A stretch of 35,860 nucleotides of DNA, from positions 1-35,860 of IMG/VR virus record IMGVR_UViG_3300035682_000101; one strand, given 5' to 3'. Each line of letters starts with the position of its first letter. The stretch's first letter is position 1. A program made the translations under genes and the position numbers. The stretch is from a virus. Below the pieces are notes generated by a model. That model did no database searches. It was not told the DNA's origin and was given only the letters and a program-made list of their open reading frames with translations. Positions 1 to 7,867 of the stretch are shown piece after piece.

Positions 1-51
1 CTGTCGAGATACCGGCGATCCGGCCGGCGCGGATTGCGGGGCAACTTGTAA
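1..51 (+). other. Possible continuation of the right-edge ORF if the sequence is circular
   Basis: If base 35860 is joined to base 1, the plus-strand frame open at the right edge continues here for 16 more codons and stops at TAA 49-51. This is 7 bases from the stop (59-61) of the convergent minus-strand gene. The frame match and the fit between two convergent stops favour a circular or circularly permuted genome. This is inference, because the junction itself is not in the window. No independent gene was seen in this stretch. Confidence 0.45.
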
Positions 52-69
52 GACTTGCTTACAGGTTGC
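41..69. terminator. Hairpin between convergent genes, possible bidirectional terminator
   Basis: Bases 41-52 and 58-69 pair over 12 positions, one of them a G-U wobble, with a 5-base loop. The hairpin contains the minus-strand stop codon (59-61) and the stop (49-51) of the frame that would enter across a circular junction. There is no clear T tract, so it may act as an RNA end-stabilising structure rather than a strong intrinsic terminator. Confidence 0.5.
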
Positions 70-271
70 TGTCATCCTCATCCGGCTCCGCATCCGGCGC
101 GGCAAGGATGCTCAACATCCCCTGCATCACAACGGCGCTCTGATGACCCGGCACCGTGCGCCAATGCACCTCGCCGTTCACTTCCCACGCGATCAAGGCA
201 ACCTCGGCGCCGGCCGCGACTGCCTCGGCGGCTGCGAACTCGATGGGGTGGCAAGCGTCGCGGGGCATCAT
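59..271 (-). CDS. Hypothetical protein, 70 aa, last gene of the late operon
   Basis: This is a small acidic protein with a DAEPDEDDSNL C-terminus. It begins with ATG at 269-271, overlapping the stop of the phosphoesterase gene (268-270) by the ATGA arrangement common in this operon. No signal peptide, membrane segment or known motif was seen. The N-terminal half is alanine-rich and likely helical, followed by a short W-rich segment (AWEVNGEVHWRTV) that looks like a beta hairpin. Position as the last gene, ending inside a hairpin, supports it as real. Function is unknown. Confidence 0.6.
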   Translation of the reverse strand: MMPRDACHPIEFAAAEAVAAGAEVALIAWEVNGEVHWRTVPGHQSAVVMQGMLSILAAPDAEPDEDDSNL

Positions 272-1386
272 GCTTTGCCCGCCGCGACACGCACGCGCGG
301 GCGGCGCAGGAAGCGCAGGTAATCCGCCGCCGCTTCCACGTCCCAGAACACGGTGACCAGCCCGAGCGCATCGCGTGCGGCAGGGTTGATGACCGTCACG
401 GCGGCAGGGACGTTCTCGCGCGGGAAGCCCTTCGCGTCGGCGTAGTCATCATATTTCTTGTAAGCGCCGAGCCGGATCGCGTGCGCGACATGCTGGCCGT
501 CGTTCATAAAGAGCGTGTTGTGCGCCGCCATATGGCGATGCCCGCAGGTATAGATGTGGTCCCGCGCCCATCCCATCCGAGCGGCCTTGGCAGGCGCGTG
601 CGCGCCGTTCCACTGCGATGTGCCGGCGAAGTCGTGCCGGGCGTTGACCCGCACCGGAGGCCCCGCGCTGGCCTGTAGCTCAAGGCGCATCGCGTGCCAC
701 TGGTAGTGGACGCCCGCCTGCCGCGCGAACCACGTCACCGGGTCCGCAGCGCCACTCCACGCGTCGTGATTCCCCCCCACAAGATAGCACCACCGCACGC
801 GGCCAATGAACCACTCGACCATGCGCAGCGCATCGCCCGCCGTCGTGCCCTGCGACGCATACAACCGCGCCAGGCGCCCGACCCAATTATTGTGCAGGTC
901 CCCGACATTGGCCGCGAACAGCCCTTCCGTCTGGTCGATCAGTTCCAGATGCCGCAGCAGCGTTGGCCAGTCGCAGCCATCATCGTCAACGTGCGGATCG
1001 CCCATATGCAAGATGCCATACGGGCCGTCGATCTGGACGCGGACGGGGATCAGGTCGTGCGCCTCGCGCGCCTCCGCCTTGCGAGCAAAGGCCGCCGCGC
1101 GCCGGGCGATCAGGTCTTCTATCGGCTCATCACCAGACGGCAGCGGCGCCACGACGAACGGCGCCGTCTCCACCCGCTTCGTTGTGGCGCCCATCAACGC
1201 CGCCAGCGCCTTGGCGCCGGTCCGAACGTCCGACAGGCCCAACTCTCGCATGGCCCGCCTGTAGCGGTCGCCCATGGTCTTCTGCGCCAGCCCGAGCGCG
1301 GCGGCGGCATCGGTTAGCGTGCCATGCTCGTTGACCGCATCCCACGTTGCGCGGAGTTCGGTCGGTGTCAGTGATGGTGTCGGCAT
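268..1386 (-). CDS. Calcineurin-like metallophosphoesterase with N-terminal HTH
   Basis: This is a 372-aa protein. Residues about 20-51 look like a helix-turn-helix (TLTDAAAALGLAQKTMGDRYRRA). The rest carries the metallophosphoesterase motifs in order: GDPHVDDDG (D130, H132), GDLHNNW (D163), GGNHDAW (N206, H207), a His at about 251 and CGHRH (282-285). These would bind two metal ions for hydrolysis of a phosphoester; the substrate cannot be read from sequence. The ATG at 1384-1386 was chosen over a longer in-frame reading because a 14-codon ORF with a strong AGGAG ends exactly on it (TGATG). The N-terminal 67 residues of the longer reading are low-quality. Related enzymes occur in other phages (lambda encodes a metallophosphatase). 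Its location beside the holin-like gene is unusual. Confidence 0.85.
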   Translation of the reverse strand: MPTPSLTPTELRATWDAVNEHGTLTDAAAALGLAQKTMGDRYRRAMRELGLSDVRTGAKALAALMGATTKRVETAPFVVAPLPSGDEPIEDLIARRAAAFARKAEAREAHDLIPVRVQIDGPYGILHMGDPHVDDDGCDWPTLLRHLELIDQTEGLFAANVGDLHNNWVGRLARLYASQGTTAGDALRMVEWFIGRVRWCYLVGGNHDAWSGAADPVTWFARQAGVHYQWHAMRLELQASAGPPVRVNARHDFAGTSQWNGAHAPAKAARMGWARDHIYTCGHRHMAAHNTLFMNDGQHVAHAIRLGAYKKYDDYADAKGFPRENVPAAVTVINPAARDALGLVTVFWDVEAAADYLRFLRRPRVRVAAGKA

Positions 1387-1430
1387 CAGGGCTGCCGCCG
1401 CAGCACGCCGAAAACCAGGGCATGATCCAT
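1386..1430 (-). CDS. 14-codon leader peptide coupled to the phosphoesterase
   Basis: ATG at 1428-1430 is preceded by a perfect AGGAG (1437-1441) with a 6-base spacer. It opens a 14-codon frame (MDHALVFGVLRRQP) whose TGA (1386-1388) shares one base with the ATG of the phosphoesterase. The phosphoesterase ATG has no Shine-Dalgarno sequence of its own, so it is probably translated by re-initiation after this peptide. The peptide may have no function beyond coupling. An alternative is a programmed shift joining both frames, for which no slippery site was seen. Confidence 0.55.
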   Translation of the reverse strand: MDHALVFGVLRRQP

Positions 1431-1486
1431 GGTGATCTCCTGTGATGCGGAGTTGACCCAGCGGCGCGGGATTGCAGATCTGCGGG

Positions 1487-1717
1487 CTACTGTCCCGCCA
1501 TTGCACGCATGATCGGCAATAGCTGCGTGGCGCCGACACCAGCCACGGAGCCGAGAATCCCAATAATGCCCCAGGCTGCTTTCTCAATCCGCCCGAGCCG
1601 CGCGTTACTCGCGCTCACCATATCCATGATCTGCTGATGGCGCATCGCGCACATCCGAACATGGATGGACAGGTCGCGACCTTCCTCGTCTAGCGCAAGA
1701 CGTTGATTTTCGGTCAT
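1487..1717 (-). CDS. Holin-like small membrane protein
   Basis: This is a 76-aa protein. It has a charged helical N-terminus (residues 1-45, with a stretch resembling XhlA-type proteins) followed by one hydrophobic segment at about 47-68 (AAWGIIGILGSVAGVGATQLL). It starts four bases inside the end of the heme-oxygenase-like gene (ATGA). One C-terminal membrane segment after a soluble helical region fits small phage membrane proteins that serve as holins or holin partners. The position near the end of the late operon supports a lysis role. No recognisable endolysin is adjacent, so the assignment rests on size, topology and position only. Confidence 0.55.
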   Translation of the reverse strand: MTENQRLALDEEGRDLSIHVRMCAMRHQQIMDMVSASNARLGRIEKAAWGIIGILGSVAGVGATQLLPIMRAMAGQ

Positions 1718-2238
1718 GCTGCGGCCTTTGGATGCGCGGATCGCGTGTTCGTCTCAATCTCGTCCATCACCGCCAGCAGCGCGGCGAAGGTCGCCCGCGC
1801 TGGTTCCGCCAGGTCGTCACGCTCACGACAGCCCCGCACGAACGTTTCGGCCTCTGCCGGCATCGGGTATGCCACATGCGCGGTCGGCAGGCCGGCAGCG
1901 CCCATCGTTCGCGCGAGCATGGCCCCGCCACGGCGATGCGCGCCGTGCAGGACGTAGGCAGCACCCTCGCGCTGCGCCTGCGTCGCCAGGCTCGCGGCGT
2001 AGGTCCATGCCGCGTCGCTGGAACGTGGCGCAGGCAACAGAGCAAGGTCGGCGCGCAGTAGCCCCTCGCGCGTCATGTGTGGCGGCAGAATTGGATCTAC
2101 GGTGATGTGGATGACGCGGAACGCCTCAAGCCAATCTGCCCACTCCTGCCGCGTGATGATGCCGGCGGACATGCGCTGACCGACAGGGTGCGCCTCGCAT
2201 GCGTGGTGCAGATCGCGCGTGGCGAGGTAGAGGCTCAT
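1714..2238 (-). CDS. Heme-oxygenase-superfamily protein
   Basis: This is a 174-aa all-helical protein that matches the pattern of bacterial heme oxygenases. ATRDLHHACE (6-15) fits the A-T-x-x-x-H-x-x-x-E signature with H11 as candidate proximal heme ligand. YVLHGAHRRGG (95-105) resembles the glycine-containing YVLEGS-xLGG distal helix of BphO-type enzymes, with G99, G104 and G105. The ending MDEIETN is also family-like. Heme oxygenases open heme to biliverdin, iron and CO using reduced electron donors; whether this one binds heme is unknown. The gene overlaps the fibre-assembly-like gene upstream and the holin-like gene downstream by 4 bases each, so it is a settled member of the late operon. 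Phage heme oxygenases are known from cyanophages. Its role here, metabolic or structural, is open. Confidence 0.65.
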   Translation of the reverse strand: MSLYLATRDLHHACEAHPVGQRMSAGIITRQEWADWLEAFRVIHITVDPILPPHMTREGLLRADLALLPAPRSSDAAWTYAASLATQAQREGAAYVLHGAHRRGGAMLARTMGAAGLPTAHVAYPMPAEAETFVRGCRERDDLAEPARATFAALLAVMDEIETNTRSAHPKAAA

Positions 2239-2747
2239 ATCGACAGGGCTTTCGCAGATCGGAACCGATCATCCAGCCCGCGATCGTTAAGCCCGCACGC
2301 GGCGGCGATCAGCGTGACGAGCGGATGATTGCGCTCCACCGTGTTGCCGTATTCCCAAACCTCCTGCGCGATGGCGCGTGGCGCGTCTGGCATCGCGGCG
2401 ATAGCCGCCTCGACCTGGCCCATCTCGCCGGCCATGCGGAAAATAGCGCGGAGGCGCCACAGCGCGACCTCGGCAGGCACGTCGGCCCGTTCTTGTTCCG
2501 CAATCTCCCCGTCCGTCATCTCGCGCCACGTTTGCGTTTCGATGGCTTCGGTATCGGTGATCTGCCATTCCGAGCCAGTAAATACCGCGCCGGCGGGATG
2601 AGGCACTAGACGATGTTTGCGCCATCCGAGCCTGTAAAGTTCAGGATCTGATAGCGTGTGAAAGTTGGAGACGTTGCGCCATGACTGCGGCAAATAGCTC
2701 GGCCCCAGCACAACAACGCCAGCTTCAGTCAAGCACCAGTTTTGCAT
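2235..2747 (-). CDS. Tail fibre assembly-like protein
   Basis: This is a 170-aa protein following the fibre genes. The middle segment (TDTEAIETQTWREMTDGEIAEQ) resembles the linker of phage tail-fibre assembly proteins. The C-terminal segment (VWEYGNTVERNHPLVTLIAAACGLNDRGLDDRFRSAKAL) is a motif frequently seen after fibre genes in GC-rich phages. ATG at 2745-2747 is preceded by AAGGA (2755-2759), which overlaps the stop of the propeller gene. Most likely it is a chaperone for, or small partner of, the distal receptor-binding proteins. No catalytic motif is visible. Confidence 0.55.
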   Translation of the reverse strand: MQNWCLTEAGVVVLGPSYLPQSWRNVSNFHTLSDPELYRLGWRKHRLVPHPAGAVFTGSEWQITDTEAIETQTWREMTDGEIAEQERADVPAEVALWRLRAIFRMAGEMGQVEAAIAAMPDAPRAIAQEVWEYGNTVERNHPLVTLIAAACGLNDRGLDDRFRSAKALSI

Positions 2748-2759
2748 ACCAGCTTTCCT

Positions 2760-3794
2760 TTAGGCCGGGGGTCCGTAGAGCGCGGGCGGATAGAACGCGA
2801 TGCCGCGTCCTGTGCTGGGCGGCAACACCGTCGGTTCGTTCAGCCGGCTAAACGAGTTACCGTTTCGGCTGTAAATTATAATCCAGGGAGATGCATTGAA
2901 TGTGACCGCGAGGTAAGTGCCGTCCGCTGAAAACGCGACGTTGATTGCGGTGCTGGTGGGTAAATCCCCAGGGTTTGAGAGTTTGGTAAATGTATTGCCG
3001 CTGCGGCTGTAAATCGTGACAAAAGGCGTCGTCAGATGAGCTACAGCAAAATATGCACCGTCCGCTGAAAACGCGACGCTTCGCCCGCTGCCCGCTGGCA
3101 GGTTTGCAGGGTTGCTAATCTTGGTAAAAACATTCCCGCTGCGGCTATAGATCGTGACGTTTGGCGTGTTGTTGTGAGCCACGGCAAGGTGGGTACCGTC
3201 TGCTGAAAACGCGACACCGAACGCAGTAAAAGCCGGTAACGTCGCAGGGTTTGCCAACTTTGTGAAAACATTCCCGCTGCGGCTATAGATTGTAATGTAT
3301 GGCGAACTTGGGTGCCCAACTGCCAGATAGGTGCCGTCCGCTGAAAATGCGACAGCCTGGCCGGTGCTAGCCGGCAAACTTGCAGGATTGCTCAGCTTGG
3401 TAAATGTATTGCCGCTGCGGCTGTAAATCGTGACAAAAGGCGTCGTGTTATGCCCGACAGCAAGATAAGCGCCATCCGCTGAAAATGCGACGGAATTGCC
3501 ATTACTGGCCGGCAAGCTCGCAGGGTCGCTCAGCTTAGTGAATGTATTCCCGCTGCGACTGTAAATCGTGATGTAGGGCGTGCCGCCATGCGCTACCGCA
3601 AGATATGCACCGTCCGCTGAAAACGCGACACCTAGACCGGCTGTGATTGGCAACGTCGCAGGGTTTGAAAGTTTGGTAAAGACGCCGCCGTTCTTGCTGT
3701 AGATCGAGACGAAAGGCGTAAGATCGTGCCCAACCGCGAGGTATCCGTCTGCTGCGTTTGCCGCAGCTTGCTTGTAAAACCTGCGCGCCAACAT
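2760..3794 (-). CDS. Seven-bladed beta-propeller, probable receptor-binding tail protein
   Basis: This 344-aa protein is built almost entirely of seven near-identical repeats of about 46 residues (core AFSADGxYLAVxHxxTPxxTIYSRSGNxFTKLxNP). A C-terminal partial repeat (GRGIAFYPPALYG) would complete the first blade, the usual velcro closure of WD40/YVTN-type propellers. The repeats are also visible in DNA at about 138-base spacing. ATG at 3792-3794 overlaps the stop of the fibre gene (TGATG); a longer start at 3827 is possible. Being encoded immediately after the fibres, it probably sits at the tail tip and binds a surface ligand. No catalytic residues are evident. Confidence 0.75.
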   Translation of the reverse strand: MLARRFYKQAAANAADGYLAVGHDLTPFVSIYSKNGGVFTKLSNPATLPITAGLGVAFSADGAYLAVAHGGTPYITIYSRSGNTFTKLSDPASLPASNGNSVAFSADGAYLAVGHNTTPFVTIYSRSGNTFTKLSNPASLPASTGQAVAFSADGTYLAVGHPSSPYITIYSRSGNVFTKLANPATLPAFTAFGVAFSADGTHLAVAHNNTPNVTIYSRSGNVFTKISNPANLPAGSGRSVAFSADGAYFAVAHLTTPFVTIYSRSGNTFTKLSNPGDLPTSTAINVAFSADGTYLAVTFNASPWIIIYSRNGNSFSRLNEPTVLPPSTGRGIAFYPPALYGPPA

Positions 3795-6721
3795 CAGAAG
3801 CTCTGACCTGCAATAATGGCCATCCATTCGGCGCCGCCATTCGTCGTCGTCATGACGATCAGGTCCTTCTTGGTGTTCGTGCTAGTCAGCGTCGGCGCTG
3901 TGCCGCCAGGCCACTTCACCGCCGCAGGCCACGTCACCGCACGCGCCGTGCCATCGGCAGTCAGAATGAGCGTAAACGACCCGGCGCGTCCGCTTGCTGG
4001 CGGGTTGCTAATAGTCACCGTCGTGATCGCTGCGTTAAGAGCTACATCAAAAACGTTGCCATTTTCGAGGTTGAGCGTCAGCGCGCCGCTACTAATCGCC
4101 GGCGCGGTCACAACTTCGGCGTAGTCTTTGATGTAGGGCCGCGTCAGTAGGTTGTCGGCTATATTCTGCTCGCCGCTGAACGTGTTGGCGGCGAGTGATG
4201 CAGCGCCGCTCACGTCGGCCACCGCCAGCGTCACCGCGCCCGTGCGCCCGGCGACGGACTGCACCGGAGCGCCTGCTGCCGCGATGAACCCGGCATCGTT
4301 GGTCAGGGTGCTGATGGCGTCACCCGGCTGCGTTGCGCTGTCTGCCAGTGCCAGGCTTGCAATGGTGCCACTGGACAGGCTGACGGTGCGGTTGGCGCTC
4401 AGATCACCACCGCCGGACAGCCCGGTGCCGGCCGTCAGCGTGCGCGCGGGCTGCACGGCGCTGTCGGCCAGCGCCAGCGACGCGACCGAGCCGGCGGACA
4501 GGCCGAGCGTGCGATCCGCCGTCAGGTCCCCGCCGCCCGAGAGGCCGGTGCCAGTTGAAACGCTGCGCGCGGTCAGCACCGCGCCGATGCTGGCCGGCGT
4601 GATGCTGACCGCCCCCGCCGCAGTGAGCCGGCCCTGCCCGTCCACGGTGAATGTGCCGACAGCGGCGGACGATCCGTAGCTGCCCGCCGTGACCGCCGTG
4701 TTGGCGAGGCTGATGGTGCGATCGGCAGCCAGTGTACCGCCACCCGTCAAACCAGTGCCTGCCGTCAGCGTTCTCGCTAATGGCGTGTAGGTGTTGGCCA
4801 GAAAGGTCGAAACGGCAAACTGCGTCGGCACCGTGTTGCCATCCGTCGTGCCGGTGCTGGCCAACAGGCTGGTGTTGTTGCTGATCTCCTGCAACTGCAC
4901 CCCGACAGTCGAAAAACCGCCATTACGGGAAAAAGGCCCGATGAAGTTTAGGCCCGACAAATTGAATTGATCGGTATTGATCGTCACCGAGCCAGTCGTG
5001 CCATTCACGTCAAACTGCGGCCCGACCCTAAAATTGCCGAGCTGGTCGGTCGAGCTGAAAAACACGCGCCCGCCGTTTTCCTCAACGATCTCGTTTGCCG
5101 GAATCGGGATGCCGCCATTCCACGGCAATGCGAGATAGTTGGTTCCTGCGCCGACGTATTCCATCGTGTGCCCGCCGGTCGCGATCTGTGAGCGGAGGAA
5201 CATTGCCACCGTCTCGCCGCCATCCAGCGCCGCAGCCAAAAGAGGATAAAACAGCACGTTGTAGCCGCCCGCCACGGGAGACGATCCGGTGACGGTGTAG
5301 GTCGCGCCGTCAACCGTGAACACCATGCCCGCCGCAGGCCGGTTGCTGGCGCCTATGCGGTTGCTTGTCAGGCTGGTGACGGCAATCTGCGCCACACCCA
5401 GCGCAGCCGCGCTCGCCACGCCGGTGAATAGCGGCGTTGCGCTGCGGCCCGTTGCCATCAAGCCATAAGTGCCAAAGTCCGTTGTGGAGTTGGACAGGTT
5501 CACTTGGCCGCCGCTCTCGGCACGAACGTGGTAGGAGCAGAACGTGCCGAAGAAAGACACTAGCTGCGCGTAGGCGTCGTTCTTCACCAAGCAGCCAGGA
5601 CCGTCGAGGTTCACCTGGGTAAAGCTGTCAACAACCATGCTGCGGATTGGGCTGTTCGGCGCGCACTTGGCGCCGTCCACTTCCATCCCGCCGCCGGTCG
5701 TGCCGTCGCTCGTGCTGCCCGCCAAGCCGCTATCGTCCTGCGCCGTGTAGGACGTGCAGTTTTGGATGTATGGGCTTTTAAGCACGTAGGCGCCGAGACC
5801 GCTGGCGCCGATCGCCGTGTTGTTGGCAGCCGCGTTGAACGACACCGCCCAGGCGCCCGCCTGGTGCCGCGCAAAGGTCATGCCGGTCAGGTATGCGCCG
5901 CTGTCCACCAGCCACATATGCTGCGTTGCGGTGCCCGTCGTCGGCCGTACCTCGACGACGCGCAGACCGTCGCCGACAACAGAAACATCGCGCGGCACCA
6001 CCATCGGGCATGTTTCGGTGTAAATGCCCGCCCGCACCCGAATCACGTCGCCGGCCGTGGCAGCAGCAAGCGCTGCGCTGATGGTCCGTTTTGGCGCAGT
6101 TGGCAGATCCCCCGCCGCCGTATCGTTTCCGGCCGGATCGACCCAGATCACGCGCGATGCGGCAACCATACTTCCGGGTTGCAGCGCCGTGTCTGCTAGT
6201 GCCAGGCTCGCGATCGAACCACTGGACAAGCCGACAGTGCGATCGGCCGCCAGCGTCCCTCCGCCTGTCAAACCAGTGCCTGCGGTGATGGTTCGCGCCG
6301 ATGCCGCAGCACCGGACACGTCGGCCACAGTTAGCGTAACAACGCCAGTGCGGCCCGCCACGGACTGCACAAGCGATGACCCGACAAAATCCGGCGCCGA
6401 TACATTTGACGCCATGAAAAAGGCGCGGCGGTCATTTAGCGCACCAGCTGTGGAGCTATCCACGCTGATAGTCCAAGTGCCCGCTTGATCCGGCGTAAAT
6501 ACGCATCGGTAAACGCCTGTTGATTCATTGACCACAGCCGGCGGCGTCCCGGCGGTGCCATCTGCTTTGACGAGCGCAAACGCGACGTTGGCCGCCGCCG
6601 TCAACTGTTGCGTCAACGTGTCGCGGTAGTCTACCCAAACCGTGACGTCGCCGCCGAGCGTGAACGTTGGCCGGTTGTTGTTCGCACGCGCGCCAAAGCG
6701 AATGCTTGCATATATTGCCAT
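3794..6721 (-). CDS. Large tail fibre with beta-helix domain
   Basis: This is a 975-aa fibre. The N-terminus (about 1-105) is an Ig-like beta domain that could attach to the tail. A linker VQSVAGRTGVVTLTVADVSGAA then leads to several copies of the fibre repeat AGTGLTGGGTLAADRT (near 145, 660, 740 and 770). In between, DPAGNDTAAGDLPTAPKRTISAALAAA followed by GDVIRVRAGIYTET is the start of a DUF1565/pectate-lyase-like right-handed beta-helix. The C-terminus (LNLENGNVFDVALN..AAVKWPGGTAPTL) is a common terminal fibre domain. The protein is probably trimeric and binds the host surface. It starts 3 bases after the S74 fibre gene. Repeats make it prone to recombination. Confidence 0.8.
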   Translation of the reverse strand: MAIYASIRFGARANNNRPTFTLGGDVTVWVDYRDTLTQQLTAAANVAFALVKADGTAGTPPAVVNESTGVYRCVFTPDQAGTWTISVDSSTAGALNDRRAFFMASNVSAPDFVGSSLVQSVAGRTGVVTLTVADVSGAAASARTITAGTGLTGGGTLAADRTVGLSSGSIASLALADTALQPGSMVAASRVIWVDPAGNDTAAGDLPTAPKRTISAALAAATAGDVIRVRAGIYTETCPMVVPRDVSVVGDGLRVVEVRPTTGTATQHMWLVDSGAYLTGMTFARHQAGAWAVSFNAAANNTAIGASGLGAYVLKSPYIQNCTSYTAQDDSGLAGSTSDGTTGGGMEVDGAKCAPNSPIRSMVVDSFTQVNLDGPGCLVKNDAYAQLVSFFGTFCSYHVRAESGGQVNLSNSTTDFGTYGLMATGRSATPLFTGVASAAALGVAQIAVTSLTSNRIGASNRPAAGMVFTVDGATYTVTGSSPVAGGYNVLFYPLLAAALDGGETVAMFLRSQIATGGHTMEYVGAGTNYLALPWNGGIPIPANEIVEENGGRVFFSSTDQLGNFRVGPQFDVNGTTGSVTINTDQFNLSGLNFIGPFSRNGGFSTVGVQLQEISNNTSLLASTGTTDGNTVPTQFAVSTFLANTYTPLARTLTAGTGLTGGGTLAADRTISLANTAVTAGSYGSSAAVGTFTVDGQGRLTAAGAVSITPASIGAVLTARSVSTGTGLSGGGDLTADRTLGLSAGSVASLALADSAVQPARTLTAGTGLSGGGDLSANRTVSLSSGTIASLALADSATQPGDAISTLTNDAGFIAAAGAPVQSVAGRTGAVTLAVADVSGAASLAANTFSGEQNIADNLLTRPYIKDYAEVVTAPAISSGALTLNLENGNVFDVALNAAITTVTISNPPASGRAGSFTLILTADGTARAVTWPAAVKWPGGTAPTLTSTNTKKDLIVMTTTNGGAEWMAIIAGQSF

Positions 6722-6724
6722 GGG

Positions 6725-7867
6725 TCAGACCACCGCTTCGAGCGCGATGACGCGCGCCTTGAGCGCCGCAACCTCGTCCAGCAGCGCCACAATGGCGGCG
6801 GTGAACACAGGCGACAGCGGATCATACTGCGCAAACTGCATCGCCTCGCCGTCCTTTTCACCATGAACCGCGTGCGGTGCGATAGCTGCGTATTCGTGCG
6901 CCAGGAACATCGGGCGGGCTGGGGCGGATGCGCTTTCGCTGATAAATCGTCCAGTGAGCGGGCGAAGGGCGCGAAGTCTTGCCGCCGCCGTGGCGCTGTC
7001 TAGATCGACCAGATCGCGCTTAATTCGATAGTCGGACGATGTGCCATAAGTTGTTGAAGAGTCATTCGTGGCGATACCGCCTACTAGCGTTCCGCCCACT
7101 TTGTAGAACGCCACGTTAAATCGAGAGCCTGCACCGGACGTGATGTGGATTCTGCTATCAGCGCCTGGCACAAGCGCAATGCCGTTCGTAGTGCCGTCAT
7201 CTGCACTTGTGCCGACAAGCAAATTACCTCCGGTCGTAACCCGAAACTTTTCAGTAAATACCGTTTCCGCGTCATTCAGTACGCCATACTGAAACACGCC
7301 GGCAGCGTTGCGGATATCCAACTTGCGAGCATCCGCTGATCCACGGACATCATAGAGCAGCACGCGCGGAAAGCCGCCGGATACGTTCAGATTTTCTGCG
7401 CGTATTCCCGAAATGGCGCCATCGCTGCGCGACGCGGTAATCATGTCACTAGGTGACGTAATTCCAATCCCGAGAAAACCGGCAGAAGTCAACCGCATTC
7501 GCTCAGTGCCGTTTGTAGACAACGCCAGCGTGTTAACGCTTGGCGCCCATAGCCCTGTGTCACTATCACCTGCAGGCGTCATGCCTGGCGAACTTGCCGA
7601 CCCAGCCGCAAATATGCCGTTTGGCGTAAATCGGTTGTTGGTCGTATCCACCTGGCCGACGCTGATCCAGTCAGCGCCATCGTAAATGCGCCACGTCCAA
7701 ACCGTGGCAGACGGGCTGTCGTCCTCAACCCATTGCTGCCCAGACAGCGGCGACGGGGGCGCGCCCGTCCCCTTCATGGTAGACCCCAACGCGGCAAAGG
7801 CGCCATTAATGTCCGACCGAACCGTCGATCCAGCCGCGTTGTCGATTACGAGGTCATGTTGCGCCAT
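6725..7867 (-). CDS. Tail fibre with C-terminal S74 intramolecular chaperone
   Basis: This is a 380-aa protein. The N-terminus (MAQHDLVIDNAAGSTVRSDINGAFAAL) is a known fibre attachment-type motif, followed by GQQWVEDDSPSATVWTWRIYDGADW and beta-rich repeats. The C-terminal about 100 residues contain SSDYRIKRDL, the hallmark of the Peptidase_S74 chaperone (conserved Ser-Asp and Lys), and end in a short coiled coil (VAALKARVIALEAVV). The S74 domain assembles the trimer and is usually cleaved off by itself just before the conserved serine. It overlaps the preceding host-specificity gene by one base (TAATG). Confidence 0.8.
   Translation of the reverse strand: MAQHDLVIDNAAGSTVRSDINGAFAALGSTMKGTGAPPSPLSGQQWVEDDSPSATVWTWRIYDGADWISVGQVDTTNNRFTPNGIFAAGSASSPGMTPAGDSDTGLWAPSVNTLALSTNGTERMRLTSAGFLGIGITSPSDMITASRSDGAISGIRAENLNVSGGFPRVLLYDVRGSADARKLDIRNAAGVFQYGVLNDAETVFTEKFRVTTGGNLLVGTSADDGTTNGIALVPGADSRIHITSGAGSRFNVAFYKVGGTLVGGIATNDSSTTYGTSSDYRIKRDLVDLDSATAAARLRALRPLTGRFISESASAPARPMFLAHEYAAIAPHAVHGEKDGEAMQFAQYDPLSPVFTAAIVALLDEVAALKARVIALEAVV

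Noticed and set aside
4380-4760. Repeated GGCGGTGGCGG-type and AGTGTACCGCC-type elements as a regulatory repeat array
   Set aside because: They encode the AGTGLTGGGTLAADRT fibre repeats in frame and are explained by protein structure.
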